A stretch of DNA of 59,300 bases from CAYNJF01 sp964397555 (GCA_964397555.1 CAYNJF010000012.1:1-59300); one strand, 5' to 3'. Numbered from the stretch's first letter, positions 26,185 through 35,103 are shown. Notes: a model not told the origin generated them from the sequence alone. Program-made: numbers and translations.

Positions 26185-27555
26185 TTGCGAGTGACCGTGT
26201 TCTATTATACCTTCAAAGAATCTAAGCTAGTTAGTGAAGCCATTCACCTTGCGATCCAGTGCTATGTGGAGTGCAATGATGTCACGTCCATAAAAGAGTT
26301 CTATCAGGATCACGTGACCAAGATCACCATTCCCCCCTCAATGAAACAAAGCCGAGCTAAAGCCATCATTGATTTTAGTTTTGCGGTTCAATTTAATCAT
26401 CTTCACCAGCCTTTAGGACAACATCTGAAGCCAGTTATTCTTGGCCCTAGATTTACGTTTTATCCAGGGGCTTTCATTCATGCGGATACCCTAGAACTCA
26501 ACAACAAACGATGTGAGACATGCCCCTCTGAGGCCTCTATCCCCACACTTAGCCTTCGAACCGAATTTGAGCGGCGGTCAAAAAACAGTAAAAAACCTTT
26601 CGACCAAGATGAATACCATAGAGCGTTTTCCTATCTAAACAAAAAGTCAGACTCGTTGGCCAAATGTATCCAAAAAAAATTTGAACAATTGAACGATGCT
26701 ATGATGCCAAGCCCTGATTGGTATCGAGCCGCGTGGCTTGTCGGTTTGATGAACGCTCAAATTGAAGGCATTGAAGATGATCGATATAACATCTTGTCAA
26801 CACGCCACGGACTAAGGGGCGAGTCTCTTCGAGCCGCTCAAGATGGCGCCGCCTTTTTTGTCAATAGATTAAACCTCAATCACAGAGCCCTACTTAAAGT
26901 TCGTAACTATGTGGTTTTAAATCACATGTATCCTTCGGATTATCCTGTAAACCTGATGGATGAAAAGGATAAGCTATGTTTTGATGCTGAAAGCGAAATA
27001 AACGCAAAATATTGCCAACTAGACATCCAAGCATTAGGCAAGTATTGGGGCAGTGTTTATGGCTACATGATTGGGACAGGTCTTTATCCAAACTCGAAGC
27101 TAGAAGATCAATTATCAGATGTTCACGTGCCCGCAAAGTTAAAAGACATGGACTGTTGTCAAATCGAAGCTTATCACTATTATAGACACGAAGGATTTCA
27201 AACGCACTTTAAGCAAAGCTGTATTCAGTGGCTACAAACGGCTATGAACGAAACGACGAAAGCATCCAAACTTGGTCGAATAAACGGTCGCAGGGATGCA
27301 ACGCAATCTGGTGCCATTCTTCCCATCGTCGATAAAAAAGACTTTAGTTATCATGAGCGACGATATCGTCATCACCCCATCGCTCTCAATACATACAAGA
27401 ACGCCTACATCAACAGTTATGATGAAGTAGCTGAAGTAAACAAAAAAGCGTTAAGTGTGAAGGCACCTGCCCTTTTGCTTACCTTGTGGGACCAAAAGAC
27501 AAAAAGGGCAGATAACGCCGTGTCATCTGCCCGCTCCCTGAAACGACATCGTTAA
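26185..27555 (+). CDS. Unknown soluble protein, candidate effector
   Basis: About 456 codons from a TTG (26185); GTG at 26191 is an alternative. I recognise no family. The product is soluble, rich in His, Tyr, Lys and Asn, with CETCP near 112-116 and a DWYRAAWLVGLMNAQIEG helix near 173-190. There is no signal peptide or membrane span. It lies between an MFS transporter and a patatin gene, in the stretch of accessory genes after the Dot/Icm operon. Its 3' end contains the hairpin that probably terminates the convergent patatin gene. Codon use looks AT-richer than neighbours. Effector status is only suggested by context. Confidence 0.7.
   Translation: MRVTVFYYTFKESKLVSEAIHLAIQCYVECNDVTSIKEFYQDHVTKITIPPSMKQSRAKAIIDFSFAVQFNHLHQPLGQHLKPVILGPRFTFYPGAFIHADTLELNNKRCETCPSEASIPTLSLRTEFERRSKNSKKPFDQDEYHRAFSYLNKKSDSLAKCIQKKFEQLNDAMMPSPDWYRAAWLVGLMNAQIEGIEDDRYNILSTRHGLRGESLRAAQDGAAFFVNRLNLNHRALLKVRNYVVLNHMYPSDYPVNLMDEKDKLCFDAESEINAKYCQLDIQALGKYWGSVYGYMIGTGLYPNSKLEDQLSDVHVPAKLKDMDCCQIEAYHYYRHEGFQTHFKQSCIQWLQTAMNETTKASKLGRINGRRDATQSGAILPIVDKKDFSYHERRYRHHPIALNTYKNAYINSYDEVAEVNKKALSVKAPALLLTLWDQKTKRADNAVSSARSLKRHR
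27501..27532 (-). terminator. Intrinsic terminator of the patatin gene, inside a convergent CDS
   Basis: Read on the minus strand, GGGCAGAT, an 11-base loop and ATCTGCCC form a perfect 8-base-pair stem followed by TTTTTGTC. It lies 57 bases downstream of the patatin stop codon and within the last 20 or so codons of the plus-strand unknown gene. Confidence 0.75.
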
Positions 27556-27588
27556 TTCTTTTTGGATTTTATGTGTCAACCATGCATC

Positions 27589-28737
27589 CTAACTTGGACT
27601 TGCGCCAGGCTTAGGAGAAGTGCGGCCAGCATCGGCGGCAACGCCTGTCTCTTGAGCCGCTTTTGCCGTTGTTGAGCCCCACATCCACGACAAAGGGTTC
27701 CAATCCCCCCATGAGGATGCGGGGGCACTTGAACCGGCATGGGATGCCCCTGGGGCTGACTCATCATGTAAAGAAAGATTTTCCATGGATTCGTTAAAGG
27801 TAAAAGCATCAGGGATGAGTTCGGGATGGTATTGCTTCATAAAGTCGATGGTGGCGGTATAACCGGATGCAACCAAGGCTTGTTTCTGAGCTTCGCTGAT
27901 ATCAAAATCTAAGATTTCAATGCCTAAGGAATCAATCAGCACGGTTTGTTTGGTATGAACCCCTTGCATCATTTGCCAGGTTTGCTCATTGAATAAAGCA
28001 GCAACCTGAGCTTCAATAGCCCCGAATAGACCATGGATTTCTTTTCGTGGGAACGACACGCCACTCTCGACGTAATCAATGACCTCTTTGCTCGTCAAAA
28101 ACAGACTCAAAGCGCTTGGATCGGGCTCGCCGTCTTTGTTGAAAATAGAGATTGGATCATTGGCTTGCGTCCCGCCATCGTTGTACTCATCACCATTGAT
28201 GATTTGTGGGGTAAAGAATAACTCCACGGCCATCGAAGCTCGAACTGCGACTCGCATGGGTATATCTGGGGTATCTTTATGGGAAAACACTTGATTGAAG
28301 CCCGTGTTAATATCGCAAGCTTCCACATACAAATCGCAATACCCTTTATCAGGGTTCGCTTGAATGTAATCATGCCATTGGCCAAAGGTCATGTCAGGCC
28401 CGTAATCATCTACCACTCCCTCAATTAATTCACCAAACCACTGGGTATAAGCATCCGCTTCGTGAAGCCCATGATGCTCCACTAAATTAAAAAGCTCTCG
28501 AATTGGACCGCAATCATAGGTCATGGCTTTAAAATCGGTGTTTTGAAGTAGTTCATGCATCTGCTCATAGGTTTTACCCAGCGCCACTCCAAGTCCTATG
28601 ATGGCACCGGCTGAAGTACCCGCCACATGCGTAATGTTTTTCATCAAGCCCAGTTCGGTTAACGCTTGTATTACGCCCACATGAGCAAAGCCTAAAACAC
28701 CACCACCTTTGAAACATAACTTATCAAATCCAATCAT
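27589..28737 (-). CDS. Patatin-like phospholipase, candidate Dot/Icm effector
   Basis: 382 codons. Patatin-family enzymes hydrolyse ester bonds of phospholipids with a Ser-Asp dyad. All signatures are intact: oxyanion-hole GGGVLG at 11-16, nucleophile motif GTSAG at 40-44 (Ser42), and DGG at 187-189 (Asp187). The catalytic domain covers about 5-210. The C-terminal 170 residues include a helical region and a low-complexity Ala/Ser/Trp tail. No signal peptide is present, which fits cytosolic or type IV-secreted enzymes such as Legionella VipD. Upstream AGGAGCGG-like bases precede the ATG. Its own terminator lies in the convergent gene. Enzyme class is firm; secretion is inferred. Confidence 0.9.
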   Translation of the reverse strand: MIGFDKLCFKGGGVLGFAHVGVIQALTELGLMKNITHVAGTSAGAIIGLGVALGKTYEQMHELLQNTDFKAMTYDCGPIRELFNLVEHHGLHEADAYTQWFGELIEGVVDDYGPDMTFGQWHDYIQANPDKGYCDLYVEACDINTGFNQVFSHKDTPDIPMRVAVRASMAVELFFTPQIINGDEYNDGGTQANDPISIFNKDGEPDPSALSLFLTSKEVIDYVESGVSFPRKEIHGLFGAIEAQVAALFNEQTWQMMQGVHTKQTVLIDSLGIEILDFDISEAQKQALVASGYTATIDFMKQYHPELIPDAFTFNESMENLSLHDESAPGASHAGSSAPASSWGDWNPLSWMWGSTTAKAAQETGVAADAGRTSPKPGASPS

Positions 28738-28917
28738 TACCGCTCCTTGGTTTTAGTCTTTTTTTACCTAAACCCATTTCACCCAAGATGTCAAAGCGCT
28801 CTTAGGACGAGCTTGCGCTTTCTGGATTTTGGTTAGGCACTTAATTGAGATAAGAATCAAATTGACCCCATGAAATCGCCCATGGGATAATCGCTTTTTT
28901 AGCTAATTGAGTGAACT

Positions 28918-29751
28918 ATGGATTTAGATACCCTTCGTGCCATCATCGAGTCATCCTGGGAACAGCGTGTCTCTGTTACTCCTGAAAACGTGACCCACGA
29001 ACTCTCGCAAGCGATTGAACAAACGCTTTACCACCTTGAGCAAGGCCAGCTTCGTGTGGCTGAGCCCGTGAGTACTGGTCAGTGGAAGGTGAACGCTTGG
29101 GTAAAACAAGCGGTATTGCTCTCGTTTCGAATCAAGCATAACGAAGTGATGAAGGATGGTTTGACTCAGTATTATGACAAAGTGCCATTACGCTTTGCCA
29201 ACTACCAAGCTCATGAGTTTGATGAATTAAAAGCCCGTGTGGTCCCGCCAGCCATCGTTCGTAAATCCGCATACATTGGCCCTGATTGTGTTTTGATGCC
29301 CTCTTACGTCAACCTTGGTGCCTATGTGGGAGAAGGCTCCATGATTGATACCTGGGCAACCGTGGGCTCTTGTGCCCAAATCGGCGCTAACGTTCATATC
29401 AGTGGTGGAGCTGGCATTGGTGGCGTCCTCGAGCCGCTTCAAGCCAATCCGACCATCATTGAAGACAATTGCTTCATTGGGGCGCGCTCAGAAGTGGTTG
29501 AGGGGGTGATCGTTGAAAGAAACTCCGTGATTTCCATGGGCGTCTTTATTGGTCAATCCACGAAGATTTATGATCGAGAAAAGGATGAAGTCCTTTATGG
29601 TCGCGTGCCTGAAGGCTCTGTGGTCGTGGCCGGCTCGTTGCCCGACAAAGGGGGCAAATGCCACCTTAACTGCGCCGTGATTGTGAAAAAAGTCGATGAA
29701 AAAACGCGCGCCAAAGTTGGGATTAATGAGCTGTTGCGAGCGGTTGAATGA
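28918..29751 (+). CDS. dapD: DapD tetrahydrodipicolinate N-succinyltransferase
   Basis: 277 codons (E. coli 274). It transfers succinate from succinyl-CoA to tetrahydrodipicolinate in the succinylase branch of diaminopimelate/lysine synthesis, supplying peptidoglycan. The left-handed beta-helix is visible as hexapeptide repeats from about residue 120, with GEGSMIDTWATVGSCAQIG and GGAGIGGVLEP. The stop overlaps the dapE start by four bases (ATGA), so translation is coupled. Confidence 0.97.
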   Translation: MDLDTLRAIIESSWEQRVSVTPENVTHELSQAIEQTLYHLEQGQLRVAEPVSTGQWKVNAWVKQAVLLSFRIKHNEVMKDGLTQYYDKVPLRFANYQAHEFDELKARVVPPAIVRKSAYIGPDCVLMPSYVNLGAYVGEGSMIDTWATVGSCAQIGANVHISGGAGIGGVLEPLQANPTIIEDNCFIGARSEVVEGVIVERNSVISMGVFIGQSTKIYDREKDEVLYGRVPEGSVVVAGSLPDKGGKCHLNCAVIVKKVDEKTRAKVGINELLRAVE

Positions 29752-30887
29752 ATACCCTTGAACTTGCCAAAGCTTTGATTGAAAAAAAGTCGGTATCGCC
29801 TGAGGATGCCGGCTGTCTTGATTTGATTGGTGCGATGCTAGAGTCGGTTGGCTTTGAATGCACGCGCATCGATGTCCAAGACACCTCCAATCTTTGGGCC
29901 ACTCATGGTCACGATGGTCCCACTTTGGCTCTGATGGGGCATACGGACGTTGTGCCCTGTGGGGATGAGAGCAAGTGGCAGTTTCCCCCCTTTGAAGCCA
30001 CCGAACATGAAGGCCATCTGTGCGGACGCGGAGCTTGTGACATGAAAGCCTCATTAGCGGCCATGGTCGTCTCGGCCATCGAGGTGGTCAAGCGCCATCC
30101 CAATCATCCCGGTCGTATGGCTTTTTTGTTGACCTCTGATGAGGAGGCCAAGGCCACCTATGGAACCAAAGAAGTGATCCGCTGGCTTCAAGAGCACCAA
30201 GAAAAAGTGGATTATGCGTTGGTGGGCGAGCCCTCCAGTGAGAAGCGTTTAGGCGATGTGATCAAAATTGGCCGACGTGGCTCCCTATCCGGCAAACTCA
30301 CCATTCAAGGGCGCCAAGGCCACATTGCCTACCCTCATTTGTGTCAAAACCCGATTCATCAAGGCTTTAAAGCCTTATCGGAATGCATCACCCAGATTTG
30401 GGATGAAGGTCATGATGATTTTCCAGATACTTCATTTCAAGTATCCAACGTCCATGCCGGCACTGGGGCGAATAACGTCATCCCTGGAACCATGGAGATG
30501 CTGTTTAACTTTCGCTACAACCCCAACACCTGTGCATCTGATCTACAATCACGATTTGAGTCGATTTTGACCCAGCACGACGTCGAGTATGACATTGACT
30601 GGCATCTCTCAGGAGAGCCGTTTGTGACTTCCAGGCAAAGTCCTTTGGTTCAGGCCGTCAGCGACGCTGTCGAGGCTGTGACGGGCTCTGTACCCAACTA
30701 TTCGACCGAAGGTGGAACCTCAGATGGTCGCTTTATCGCCCCGCTTGGTGTGGATGTGGTTGAGTTGGGCTTGGTCAATGAGACCATTCACCAGGTCAAC
30801 GAGCGCGTCAGCCTCGAGAGCATCCATCAAATCGAACAAATGTATACTACAATCATCATGCAGATTTTGAATATCCGAGGTGAATGA
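29748..30887 (+). CDS. dapE: DapE succinyl-diaminopimelate desuccinylase
   Basis: 379 codons. This zinc peptidase-like enzyme of the M20 family removes succinate from N-succinyl-LL-diaminopimelate, the step following DapD and DapC. The metal-binding region GHTDVVPCGDESKW is at about 64-77, the catalytic Glu region TSDEEAKATYGTK at about 128-140, and a C-terminal STEGGTSDGRF. Start and stop both overlap neighbours by ATGA, giving a tight dapD-dapE-transaldolase operon. Confidence 0.97.
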   Translation: MNTLELAKALIEKKSVSPEDAGCLDLIGAMLESVGFECTRIDVQDTSNLWATHGHDGPTLALMGHTDVVPCGDESKWQFPPFEATEHEGHLCGRGACDMKASLAAMVVSAIEVVKRHPNHPGRMAFLLTSDEEAKATYGTKEVIRWLQEHQEKVDYALVGEPSSEKRLGDVIKIGRRGSLSGKLTIQGRQGHIAYPHLCQNPIHQGFKALSECITQIWDEGHDDFPDTSFQVSNVHAGTGANNVIPGTMEMLFNFRYNPNTCASDLQSRFESILTQHDVEYDIDWHLSGEPFVTSRQSPLVQAVSDAVEAVTGSVPNYSTEGGTSDGRFIAPLGVDVVELGLVNETIHQVNERVSLESIHQIEQMYTTIIMQILNIRGE

Positions 30888-31531
30888 TGGAAATCTGGTT
30901 AGATACTGCAAATTTTTCCACCCTAAAACAAGCATGCGCCAGAGGCCATGTCACCGGGGTCACGTCCAACCCTAAAATCCTCAATGAGGCCGGACTAACC
31001 CCAGAGCAATTCATCGGTGAGGTTCGAGAATTTTTCGAAGGGCCTGTGGCCTTGCAAGCGCCCCATCAAGACCCTTCGATGACCCTTGACTACGCCCAGC
31101 TTTGGCACGAGCGCTTTTCAGAGGTATTCATCAAAATCCCTGTCATCGACTCCCTTTTAGAGCCCATGCATTATCTGACTCAACAGGGCATTCATGTCAT
31201 GGCGACCACCATCGTATCGGTTCGTCAATTGCATCAAGCCATGCTTTGTGGCGTTGAGTACGCGGCCCCCTACGTAGGTCATATGGCAAAATATCGGTGT
31301 GTGCAGGCCACCATGGATGATTTAATCAGCGCCAGAGCACAATACAGCACCAAGTTATTGGCCGCCTCTATTTCAGAAGTGGCGTGGGTGGATGAGATGT
31401 TAATGCGTGGCTTTGATAGCGTTACCTTACCCGAGCACACTTATGAAAAATGGCTGATGGCTCCCGAACAGGCTCAAGTGTGTCTAAGAGCCTTCGAAGA
31501 GGCTATGGCCCAAACCAAATCAGAACATTGA
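30884..31531 (+). CDS. Small transaldolase / fructose-6-phosphate aldolase-like protein
   Basis: 215 codons, the size of the TalC/FSA (short transaldolase) group. N-terminal LDTAN and GVTSNPKIL are family signatures of the class I aldolase barrel, and VFIKIP (about 84-89) supplies the Schiff-base Lys. The later GVEYAAPYVGHM matches the barrel's sixth strand. It starts within the dapE stop codon (ATGA overlap; a second ATG follows at once). Whether it acts as a pentose-phosphate transaldolase or a fructose-6-phosphate aldolase cannot be told. Its last 29 bases overlap the convergent channel gene. Confidence 0.88.
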   Translation: MMEIWLDTANFSTLKQACARGHVTGVTSNPKILNEAGLTPEQFIGEVREFFEGPVALQAPHQDPSMTLDYAQLWHERFSEVFIKIPVIDSLLEPMHYLTQQGIHVMATTIVSVRQLHQAMLCGVEYAAPYVGHMAKYRCVQATMDDLISARAQYSTKLLAASISEVAWVDEMLMRGFDSVTLPEHTYEKWLMAPEQAQVCLRAFEEAMAQTKSEH

Positions 31532-32558
31532 TCCCAATGAAGAGTGCTGGGAACAGCACTCTTGATACTTTATCCATTTTCTTTGCCAAATCCGCCTTGC
31601 CATTGGAGCCGATGATGCACGTGGTCACCGATTGCATTAAAGCAAAAAACACAAACAACAACGACGTGTAGACAAAAATATCCATTTTCGTCAGATAACT
31701 GGTCTTTGGCAAAATGAGCTGCAAGGAAAATAAAAAGGCAACGATCGAAAGCAACATACCATTACTCAAGGTTGCTTGAACACTGAAGTGTTTCGAGTCA
31801 ATCCAAAAGACCACCCATGAAATCAAGACCATCAACGACATGGGCAAAATCACTTTCCAAAAGTAAAAATCAAACTCGCGGGTGACGTCGATCATAAATT
31901 GGAAATACGCCAAGCCTTCAATGGAGGTTTGTTTTTGCGATTGAATGGCCATTTGGTAGCGCCCTGATTGTCCCTCTAAGTCATCCAGTCGCCAACCCGC
32001 AACGGATAAGTTTGGATCAAAGCCATCTCCGTTATAATTGAATTTGAGCTCATTGGCTTTGTAGTTGGTGGTCACAAATTCCATCGGCAGTTGTTGGATG
32101 TCCAACGGAAATTCATTCAAATTAAATTTAGCGCGAAACGTGCCGGTTATTCTTTGCTCACCTCGGACCGTGCCATCGGCAAAGGCGTAATAAACTTCTG
32201 GCAGGCTTTGATCAAGTTTAACCGCATTCAACGAGAACATCTTGGGGCGCCAAACCCCATCATAGCCTGCTTCGCACTTATCAAGGCCAGCTTGGTTTAA
32301 TGCACTTACTACCCGCTCGTCTTTCCACCAAAGCTCGATGAAAAAATCCACAGTGTAGGTTTGCTCAACCGTGTTGATGTCGACCAAGTCAAATAAAAAC
32401 CACTCGACGTTTAATTCAGTCGGGCCTTTTTCAAGGTTGGGTCGGGTGTTGATCATCTCATCACTGAACGCACAAGGTTGGGCCCCCATGGCTTGGAAGC
32501 TCAGAGCGGTTAACATCACGCTTAAGGCAAAAAAGAGTGTTTTCATGAAACGATTCAT
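31503..32558 (-). CDS. Prokaryotic pentameric ligand-gated ion channel (GLIC/ELIC-like)
   Basis: About 351 codons from ATG 32558, with AAAGGG upstream; ATG 32588 would add ten residues before the signal peptide. Layout is that of the Cys-loop receptor superfamily: signal peptide, extracellular beta domain containing IELWWKDERV and the hallmark FPLDIQQLPMEF, then four membrane helices. M1 begins FYFWKVILPMSLMVLISW, M2 is a polar SNGMLLSIVAFLFSL, and M3 and M4 follow. The paired cysteines of animal Cys-loop receptors are absent, as in bacterial members. The pore should conduct ions on ligand or proton binding; ligand unknown. It overlaps talC tail-to-tail. Confidence 0.92.
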   Translation of the reverse strand: MNRFMKTLFFALSVMLTALSFQAMGAQPCAFSDEMINTRPNLEKGPTELNVEWFLFDLVDINTVEQTYTVDFFIELWWKDERVVSALNQAGLDKCEAGYDGVWRPKMFSLNAVKLDQSLPEVYYAFADGTVRGEQRITGTFRAKFNLNEFPLDIQQLPMEFVTTNYKANELKFNYNGDGFDPNLSVAGWRLDDLEGQSGRYQMAIQSQKQTSIEGLAYFQFMIDVTREFDFYFWKVILPMSLMVLISWVVFWIDSKHFSVQATLSNGMLLSIVAFLFSLQLILPKTSYLTKMDIFVYTSLLFVFFALMQSVTTCIIGSNGKADLAKKMDKVSRVLFPALFIGINVLIWFGP

Positions 32559-32682
32559 CAAGGTTTTACCCTTTATCGGTTCCCTCATTGAAAAGATGAA
32601 CCACGACTGAGTTTAACCATAGGATGGATTGCACATCCTCAACTTGACGCGCTAAAATGGGTCCAAAGCAAAGGAGACAAGC

Positions 32683-33624
32683 ATGAAAACACCAACATGG
32701 ACACGCTTTTGCGCTGCCGCACTACTGGCCGGCATGACGCAGCAAAGTTTAGCCACCGAGGGGGCCTGGAGTCACTACCTCCCAGGGACCTATGGGGATT
32801 TCGAAGTGGGCGTGGTTGGTGAGGAGTCTTGGCATCTTCGTAATGATTTGGTGTATTTTGATGGCAACCTTGACCGAATCGTGCTTCAGGGCCGAATCAA
32901 CGAACGCCTCAACTTAAAAACCATCATCAACGTCCTGTCTGCATCCTATTGGACAAATTGTGAATTTTACGGCGCTCGCTATGGGTTTGGTGTTCGTGTT
33001 CCCTTCTACGCTGGGGAGCTAGAGACGTACATTGCGGATAACGCCGCGGTGTTCCAACGCAACGAAGTCGATCATACCGCCTTCGGAGATGTGTACTTTA
33101 TTCCCTTGATGCTTAACTGGACTCTTGGCGAGGACATGCATCTGACCCTTTATGAGGGGATCAGTGCGCCTACGGGCAGCTACTCCATCAACGATCTCTA
33201 CCCCATCGGAAGAAACTATTGGTCGTTTGATACCAACGTAGCATTCACCTGGTTTATACCTGAGTACTCGCTTGATGTGTCGTTTACGATGGGTTACTTG
33301 GTCAACACCAAAAACGATGACACCAATTACAAATCCGGCGGTGAGTTTCATTTTGATTACAACGTAGGTTATCGAGTCAACGATAAGTTTGCCGTGGGAG
33401 TGACCGGGATCTTTTATGATCAGGTCACCGGAGATAACCGTCCAGGGGCCCTTTTAGGTCGAGTCGAGGCCTCCTCAATTGGGGTCGGACCCTCATTAAA
33501 GTTTAGCTCCGACCTTGGGCATTTTGAGCCTCTAGATGTGATTTTTAAACTCATTTATGAGACGGATACTGAGAATCGCTATAAGGGTAAATACTGGACC
33601 CTTGGGCTTCAAACCAAGCTTTAG
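32683..33624 (+). CDS. Outer-membrane beta-barrel protein, phenol-degradation MetA/transporter-like
   Basis: 313 codons; AAGGAG lies nine bases before the ATG. A signal peptide ends SLATEG at about 26. The mature protein is made of alternating aromatic-rich strands (for instance GARYGFGVRVPFYAG, YDQVTGDNR) and ends in TLGLQTKL, consistent with an outer-membrane barrel of the SphA/phenol MetA-degradation family found in many proteobacteria. The substrate is unknown. It is divergent from the channel gene, sharing a 124-base promoter region, and is followed by its own terminator. Confidence 0.8.
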   Translation: MKTPTWTRFCAAALLAGMTQQSLATEGAWSHYLPGTYGDFEVGVVGEESWHLRNDLVYFDGNLDRIVLQGRINERLNLKTIINVLSASYWTNCEFYGARYGFGVRVPFYAGELETYIADNAAVFQRNEVDHTAFGDVYFIPLMLNWTLGEDMHLTLYEGISAPTGSYSINDLYPIGRNYWSFDTNVAFTWFIPEYSLDVSFTMGYLVNTKNDDTNYKSGGEFHFDYNVGYRVNDKFAVGVTGIFYDQVTGDNRPGALLGRVEASSIGVGPSLKFSSDLGHFEPLDVIFKLIYETDTENRYKGKYWTLGLQTKL

Positions 33625-33629
33625 TCTCC

Positions 33630-33654
33630 AAGCGGCGCTCAAAGCGCCGCTTTC
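33630..33654 (+). terminator. Terminator after the outer-membrane protein gene
   Basis: AGCGGCGCT and AGCGCCGCT form a GC-rich 9-base-pair stem with a CAA loop, followed by TTTCG. It begins six bases after the stop codon. The T-run is short. Confidence 0.75.
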
Positions 33655-33793
33655 GCTCCACCTTTCTGGTCCCGCAGTCCATCATGCCTTATCTAAAAAT
33701 AAAGAGCACAGCCAGACCTCGCATTCTTCCTTGCTACACTATCCCCTAACCGCGGCTATTCAACGACTGTGTCCGGGCCATGATAAGTCCACG

Positions 33794-34108
33794 TCAACGC
33801 CCAATGGGCATAAGCCTTGGCGGTTGAGAGACTTCAGTGTGGGAGGGAATGATGTCTGGGGCTTTGACTGTTTGTGCAACAAAAGCGTATAACGGAAGAT
33901 TCCTATCCTTCATCTGCTCTTTTGCCTCGATGAACGTTTGACGTTCGACATCTTCAGTCAGGTAGAGCAAAAATTGCTCGGACAAGGTTGATTTTTCTTC
34001 ATCAGGACAAAGTGGGTATTGTTTTTTAAAGATAGCAAAGGCGTTGATGACGCTCTTAATTAAACGAACTTTGAATGATTGATTTTCTGAATCTTTCGGA
34101 TCTTTCAT
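33794..34108 (-). CDS. Small hypothetical protein
   Basis: 104 codons. Soluble, charged, mostly helical product starting MKDPKDSENQSFKV; no recognised domain. The ribosome-binding site before the ATG is weak. It lies downstream of two other minus-strand genes (a 77-codon gene and tsaB) and could be the end of that unit. Amino-acid composition is ordinary for a protein, which favours a real gene, but evidence is thin. Confidence 0.45.
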   Translation of the reverse strand: MKDPKDSENQSFKVRLIKSVINAFAIFKKQYPLCPDEEKSTLSEQFLLYLTEDVERQTFIEAKEQMKDRNLPLYAFVAQTVKAPDIIPSHTEVSQPPRLMPIGR

Positions 34109-34151
34109 GTTGCTTTTATCAGGTTGATTTTTGTGGGCTATCTTACCAATC

Positions 34152-34385
34152 TCAAACTCTGGTGTCGATAAGGGTGCCTATCGGATAAGACGGGTTTTTT
34201 TGTTGAACTTGATAAGCGTGGATTTTATTGGCGCCACTGGGGATGGATTCATAACCTTCAAATTGGCCACGAAGCGGTTGAGCCACCTGTTGATGGGGCT
34301 TTTGAGTTGAAGATTGAGTATGGCTTGCCGGTTGGACCCCATAAGAGGGTAAGCGTGCAGGCAAGCCAATAGAATTTAGCATCAT
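34152..34385 (-). CDS. Small Gln/Pro-rich hypothetical protein
   Basis: 77 codons from a double ATG with AAGG just upstream. The product is polar, with a Gln/His/Ser-rich middle, then RGQFEGYESIPSGANKIHAY and PIGTLIDTRV at the end. The pattern resembles short conserved gammaproteobacterial proteins of unknown function, but I cannot name a family. It is 61 bases downstream of tsaB on the same strand. Confidence 0.5.
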   Translation of the reverse strand: MMLNSIGLPARLPSYGVQPASHTQSSTQKPHQQVAQPLRGQFEGYESIPSGANKIHAYQVQQKNPSYPIGTLIDTRV

Positions 34386-34446
34386 CCTTGATAAAAATTC
34401 CCTTAACTACGACTTAAGCGTAGTTGCTAGTTTGGAATAATTCCAA

Positions 34447-35103
34447 TTAACTTTGAATGACGTTATCACGAACGTACAAAGGCTGACACAATTCAGGGGC
34501 TTTGGCATGCTCTGGGTATAAAGCTTTTGCGCGCAACGCAACATATTTGGCTCGCGGATAACCCTTCTCCACCAAAGCGAAACTCGAAGCTTTTTCAAAA
34601 AGCTCAGGATATACATCGAAGCCATTGCCAGTCATGACGCATGATTCCTTGATCGCTTCAAACTTCACTTGATCGGGATTAAGCACTTCGATGCCTTGCA
34701 TGGGGGTAAAGTTGCGGTCGTAATGGGCACAAAAGACCTGCTTCATGCGCGCATCCATGGCACAAAAACATGATTGAGCGCCAGCTTTCATCATCGCACG
34801 CAACGCCATGGCCTCAAGGGTCGCCACCCCAATTAAAGGAAGCCCTGCCCCATAACATAGGCCTTGAGCCACACAAACGCCCAAACGCACGCCCGTAAAA
34901 CTTCCGGGGCCTGTGCTGACACAAACTGCGTCTAAATCTTGAAGCGATAGATTATGCTTGTCCAACATGGCTTTGACCATGGGCAAGATAAGCTGGGACT
35001 GTTGCTTAGGGGCAATTTCAAGGCACTCGTCGACTTCGTCGCCTTTTAACAAGGCAACCGAACAAGCATCTTGAGAGGTATCCAAGGCTAATAGCTTTAT
35101 CAT
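34447..35103 (-). CDS. tsaB: TsaB, tRNA threonylcarbamoyladenosine synthesis protein
   Basis: 218 codons. TsaB (YeaZ) pairs with TsaD and TsaE to make the t6A37 modification on ANN-decoding tRNAs. The start MIKLLALDTSQDACSVAL and the STGPGSFTGVRLGV motif (about 64-77) are typical of this ASKHA-fold family. Length is close to the E. coli protein (231). An inverted repeat AACTACG/CGTAGTT at 34405-34425, with TTTTTAT about ten bases beyond on the minus strand, may be a weak terminator. Confidence 0.95.
   Translation of the reverse strand: MIKLLALDTSQDACSVALLKGDEVDECLEIAPKQQSQLILPMVKAMLDKHNLSLQDLDAVCVSTGPGSFTGVRLGVCVAQGLCYGAGLPLIGVATLEAMALRAMMKAGAQSCFCAMDARMKQVFCAHYDRNFTPMQGIEVLNPDQVKFEAIKESCVMTGNGFDVYPELFEKASSFALVEKGYPRAKYVALRAKALYPEHAKAPELCQPLYVRDNVIQS

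Noticed and set aside
29488..30054. 188-codon minus-strand frame across the dapD-dapE junction
   Set aside because: It lies antisense to two certain genes with coupled translation, and its composition (His/Arg/Gln-rich) is not protein-like.
33625..34440. Mobile element or tRNA-linked island boundary near the sparse region
   Set aside because: No transposase, integrase, direct repeats or tRNA-like fold could be found; only two small minus-strand genes and hairpins.
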